From: Betaproteobacteria bacterium
Lineage (GTDB): Bacteria > Pseudomonadota > Gammaproteobacteria > Burkholderiales > Casimicrobiaceae
NCBI GenBank assembly: GCA_016717855.1
Contig: JADKEV010000008.1
Coordinates: forward strand, 1-64,000
Direction of reading: 5' to 3'
Length of the DNA stretch: 64,000 nt
Shown piece after piece: positions 61,176-64,000 of this stretch; positions within the stretch are counted from its first letter, which is position 1, and each line of letters starts with the position of its first letter. Under the pieces are notes generated by a model. It was not told the DNA's origin. It worked only from the letters and a program-made list of their open reading frames with translations, and did not search any database. A program made the position numbers and the translations under genes.

Positions 61176-61206
61176 GATTTCTCCTTGCCGAAAAAAGTGC
61201 GGCGGG

Positions 61207-62688
61207 CTATGCGCCGCCCGCCATGAGTTCATTGACCAGCGCCGGCTTCTGCACCTTGCCCAGCGCGCTCTTGGGCAGCGTAGCACGAAACACTATGCGC
61301 CGGGGATGCTTGAACCGCGCCAGCGTGCCCTCGAAGCGCGCGCGGATCGCGGCCTCGGTGAGCGCCGCGCCGGGGCGCAGCACGACCACTGCGACCGGCA
61401 CCTCGCCCCAGCGCGAATCGGGCACGCCTATGGCCGCGGCCTCGGCGATTTCGGGTATGCCGGCCAGCACGTTCTCGATCTCCGCCGGGTAGATATTCTC
61501 GCCGCCGGAAATGATCATATCCTGCAGCCGCCCGACGACGGTGTAATAGCCCGCCGCGTCGCGGCGGGCGAGGTCACCGGTCCGGAACCAGCCATCGGCG
61601 AACGCGGGATGGTCCGGGTTGCGCCAGTAGCCCTGCATCACGTTCGGCCCCCGGACCCAGATCTCGCCCACGCGATCGACACCGGCGATGTCGCCCTCGT
61701 CGCCGGCCAGGCGGATCGTGCAGCCCAGCGCGGGCCTGCCCGCGGCGCCGGCATGCGCGAATGCCTCCTCGGGGCGCAGCACGATGGACACCGGCCCGGT
61801 CTCGGTCGCGCCGTAGATCTGGCACACCGGCACGCCGCGCGCATGGAAGCCGGCGATCAGCGTGTCGGGTATGGTCGACGAACCGGCGCCCAGCAGGCGC
61901 AGCGACGACAGGTCGGTGGACGGCCAGCGCGGATGCTCCTGCACCGCGCGCATCGTCGCCGGCACCATCAGCGAAATGGTCGGCCGCTCGGCGGCCACGA
62001 TATCGAGCCACGCGCCCGGATCGAAGCGCGGCTGGATGATGACGCGCGCCCCGGCGTGCAGCGCGGGGATCGTCTGTATGCACATCCCGCCGACGTGAAA
62101 GAGCGGCAGCGGCGAAAGCACCGTGTCGTCCGCGGTGAAATCGTGCATCGCCTGGCTGGCCAGCGTGTTCCAGGACAAGCCGGCGTGGGTGTGCACCGCG
62201 CCCTTCGAAGTTCCGGTAGTTCCCGAGGTGTAGACCAGCAGCGCCGGCGTTTGCGGATCGCATTCAATCGGGCCGAAGGCCGGGCGTGCCGCAACGGGCA
62301 CGCCGGCCAGCGCGGCGCGCTCGCGCAGGGGAACGTCCAGCCCGGCGGCCAGCGCAGTGCAATGCTCGTCGACGATGAGCTGCGAGATCCCGGCGTGGCC
62401 GGCGATCGCCCGCAACTCGGGCCCCGCAAGGCGATAGTTGAGCGGCACCAGCAGCGCCCCCAGCCGCATCAGCGCGGCGAGCGCAACCAGTTGATCGCCG
62501 TGGTTGAGCCCGAGGTAGCCGATCCGGTCGCCAGCGGCCACGTTCCAGTCGCTGGCCAGCCGCGCGGTTGCCCGCCCAACCTGCGCCCACAGTTCGCCGT
62601 ACGTCGTGTCGACGCCGGCGCAGGAAATGGCCACGCGGCCGGGCGTCGCCGCGGCCCAATGCGCCAGCCGCTCCGGAAGTGTATTCAT
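61207..62688 (-). CDS. Acyl-CoA ligase (AMP-dependent)
   Basis: A 493-residue ANL enzyme. P-loop VYTSGTTGTSKGAVHTH; YGATETGPVSI; TGDLARRDAAGYYTVVGRLQDMIISGGENIYPAEIE; and the catalytic Lys in SALGKVQKPAL near the C-terminus. It is shorter than Acs and typical of medium-chain or aromatic acyl-CoA ligases; the substrate is not predictable here. The ATG at 62688 gives MNTLPERLAHWAAATPGRVA. The upstream flank is the poly-G/C block, so its promoter is not readable. Confidence 0.93.
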   Translation of the reverse strand: MNTLPERLAHWAAATPGRVAISCAGVDTTYGELWAQVGRATARLASDWNVAAGDRIGYLGLNHGDQLVALAALMRLGALLVPLNYRLAGPELRAIAGHAGISQLIVDEHCTALAAGLDVPLRERAALAGVPVAARPAFGPIECDPQTPALLVYTSGTTGTSKGAVHTHAGLSWNTLASQAMHDFTADDTVLSPLPLFHVGGMCIQTIPALHAGARVIIQPRFDPGAWLDIVAAERPTISLMVPATMRAVQEHPRWPSTDLSSLRLLGAGSSTIPDTLIAGFHARGVPVCQIYGATETGPVSIVLRPEEAFAHAGAAGRPALGCTIRLAGDEGDIAGVDRVGEIWVRGPNVMQGYWRNPDHPAFADGWFRTGDLARRDAAGYYTVVGRLQDMIISGGENIYPAEIENVLAGIPEIAEAAAIGVPDSRWGEVPVAVVVLRPGAALTEAAIRARFEGTLARFKHPRRIVFRATLPKSALGKVQKPALVNELMAGGA

Positions 62689-62721
62689 GAGCCAGACCCA
62701 CGCGATCGCCCTCCGGATGGC

Positions 62722-62906
62722 GCCCCCCCCCCAGCCCTCCCCCCGCCGCGGGGGGGGGGGGGGCGGCGCCCCGGGCCCGGGGGGGGGGGGGGGGGGAGCC
62801 CCCCACCCCCCCCCGGCCCCGGCCGGGGGGGGGGGGGGGGCCCCCCCCCCCCCCCGCCCCCCCCGGGCCCCCCGGGGGAGGCAGGGGGGGGGGGGGGGGG
62901 GGGGGG
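62722..62906. other. G/C-homopolymer block, probable assembly artefact
   Basis: About 185 bases of long C and G runs with rare other bases, between the ligase start and the Gcr stop. The right edge meets the palindromic repeat remnant. I read it as a failed gap fill over a repeat. Confidence 0.8.
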
Positions 62907-62921
62907 AAGCGATACCCATCA
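62907..62921. repeat. Remnant of the palindromic repeat
   Basis: AAGCGATACCCATCA matches the right end of the ~30-bp repeat. It abuts the homopolymer block and overlaps the stop of the next gene, the same placement as at dedA. Confidence 0.6.
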
Positions 62922-64000
62922 CACCGGATCCGGCCAGAACAACCGCCGCGGCTGCCGGAACACGATCTGGCGCAGGCGCCGATAGATCACGTGCTTCTCC
63001 ACGCGCTGCACGTTGCGCGCGCGGAGCGCGACCTGCAGCGCGAGACCGAAGCTCACCCCCAGGTTCAGCATGCCGATGCCGGCGATGCCCAGCACCGCGT
63101 ACCAGAACGCTTGGGTGGCGAGCACGCCGGCACCCAGAGCGGCGACCGCGGCGGTGATCGAGCCGGTCGAGAGCGTCACGTGGCGAACGTCGAACGGAAT
63201 CCCGAATGAGTCCGCGTAAGCCGGCAGCAGCGCCAGCATCAGGCCGAGCGCGACGTTGCCGGCAAAGCCCGCGATGTGATGCTGCAGGAAGTTCACCACG
63301 GCCTTCAGCCGCCGCGCCCCGAGCACGATCAGCCAACGCCGGTTGGTCAGCATGTTCTCTCCGATCTGGCGCGAGGCGAACCAGTTGTCGGCCCAGCCCG
63401 CGGCCAGCGACGACAGCCAAAGCAGCACGCCGGTGAATGCCGCATAGATCAGCGTCGGCCCGAGCACCGACAGCGACTCGATGGTCGCCTCGGCCTTTTT
63501 CGCATCCAGCTGGTGGCCGCCGGTCGCCGCCGTCCAAGCCAGGTCGATCAGCAACACGGCGGGCACGACCAGCAGCAGGTTGCCGGCGATCGCCGCGAAC
63601 TGCGAGCGGATCAGGCAGACGATCTCCTCGACCAGCTCGTCGATGCGCTCCGGCGAGGAGAGGTCGTTCATGCTCGCCGCGAGCACCGTCGCCGTCGCCG
63701 CCGGCTGCTTGGTCGCCAGCGTCGCGCCGACGAACTGCATCAGCACGAAGCTGCCTGCGTAGTTGCAGCTCGCCAGCAGCCCTTCGGCCAGCCGCGGCAG
63801 GTGCAGCGCCCCGATCGCGAACTTGAGCGTGGTCGTGATCGCGGTCAGCATGCCCCCAAACGCGGCGCTCCGGAACATGTGCAGGAAAGCCGCGCGATCG
63901 CGCGCGATGTAGTGCTCGCCGGTTTCGGCATTCCTCTCGACCAGTTTCTTCGCCAGCAGCGCCGTGGTCTGCCGGAAAAACCCGGCGACGCTGCGCGCTT
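62919..64000 (-). CDS. Gcr-type membrane protein ('site-specific recombinase' family), N-terminus beyond window
   Basis: About 360 C-terminal residues of a membrane protein of the PF10136 type: FFRQTTALLAKKLVERNAETGEHYIARDRAAFLHMFRSAAFGG, several helices (LLVVPAVLLIDLAWT; IAGFAGNVALGLMLALLPA), and a C-terminus RQPRRLFWPDPV. The family carries the name site-specific recombinase, but it has no integrase motifs and looks like an integral membrane protein. The stop at 62919 is part of a repeat remnant. Confidence 0.82.
   Translation of the reverse strand, partial: ARSVAGFFRQTTALLAKKLVERNAETGEHYIARDRAAFLHMFRSAAFGGMLTAITTTLKFAIGALHLPRLAEGLLASCNYAGSFVLMQFVGATLATKQPAATATVLAASMNDLSSPERIDELVEEIVCLIRSQFAAIAGNLLLVVPAVLLIDLAWTAATGGHQLDAKKAEATIESLSVLGPTLIYAAFTGVLLWLSSLAAGWADNWFASRQIGENMLTNRRWLIVLGARRLKAVVNFLQHHIAGFAGNVALGLMLALLPAYADSFGIPFDVRHVTLSTGSITAAVAALGAGVLATQAFWYAVLGIAGIGMLNLGVSFGLALQVALRARNVQRVEKHVIYRRLRQIVFRQPRRLFWPDPV

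Noticed and set aside
61174..62985. 603-codon plus-strand frame running into the G/C block
   Set aside because: Antisense to the acyl-CoA ligase; its tail is only homopolymer translation (Pro/Gly).
62919..64000. Phage-type integrase or site-specific recombinase activity
   Set aside because: The family name is historical; the sequence is a multi-helix membrane protein without tyrosine or serine recombinase motifs.

Overview
The window is a high-GC, gene-dense chromosome segment from a betaproteobacterium. I infer this from gene neighbourhoods I know from that class: uvrA–MFS–ssb, purM next to hda, rpmB-rpmG beside radC and coaBC-dut, and queA-tgt-yajC-secD-secF. I cannot place it to order or species. 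There is no rRNA, CRISPR array, prophage or insertion sequence. One tRNA is present, tRNA-Leu(CAA).

Layout. 0-20.5 kb is housekeeping: partial uvrA, an efflux-type MFS, ssb, two peptidoglycan-type enzymes, ltaE, mnmA, hda, purM/purN, two DUF3108 proteins, an RsmB-like methyltransferase, a lipid desaturase, ribosomal proteins L33/L28, radC, coaBC and dut. 20.5-29.3 kb is a catabolic island: a GntR/UTRA regulator with a palindromic operator candidate, a polyamine/opine-type ABC importer, and an oxidase of the opine oxidase/HcnABC type made of one [2Fe-2S] protein, one FAD/BFD subunit and two DAO-type FAD subunits. 29.3-36.3 kb holds a truncated glycosyltransferase operon, tRNA-Leu, queA, tgt, the Sec accessory genes yajC-secD-secF and a DedA protein. 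36.3-41 kb has purB, a GST and small membrane/TPR proteins. 41-51.8 kb is an acetate-metabolism block: a symporter with its DUF4212 partner, a CrbR-like regulator, a CrbS-like SSS-fused sensor kinase, a 65-aa membrane protein, acs, a YqhA protein and class I fumarase. 51.8-57 kb is a tightly coupled three-gene unit (TonB-dependent receptor, ABC-type periplasmic binding protein, GGDEF/EAL protein) that looks like an envelope-to-c-di-GMP signalling module. 57-64 kb has a sterol-desaturase-like protein, an acyltransferase, a MobA-like nucleotidyltransferase, a LivK-type binding protein, an acyl-CoA ligase and the C-terminal part of a Gcr-type membrane protein.

Sequence quality shapes the reading. 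Many genes carry single-base indels (mnmA, the second DUF3108 gene, secD, the symporter, DUF4212 and above all 24.2-28.9 kb), while the reading frames on both sides stay conserved. Two stretches of almost pure G/C (about 39.25-39.31 and 62.72-62.91 kb) look like assembly artefacts. I therefore read most broken genes as intact genes with sequence errors and give their full span.

A palindromic repeat of about 30 bp recurs as a tandem pair (36.34 kb), an inverted pair (59.27-59.41 kb) and a remnant (62.91 kb), each time at gene 3' ends.
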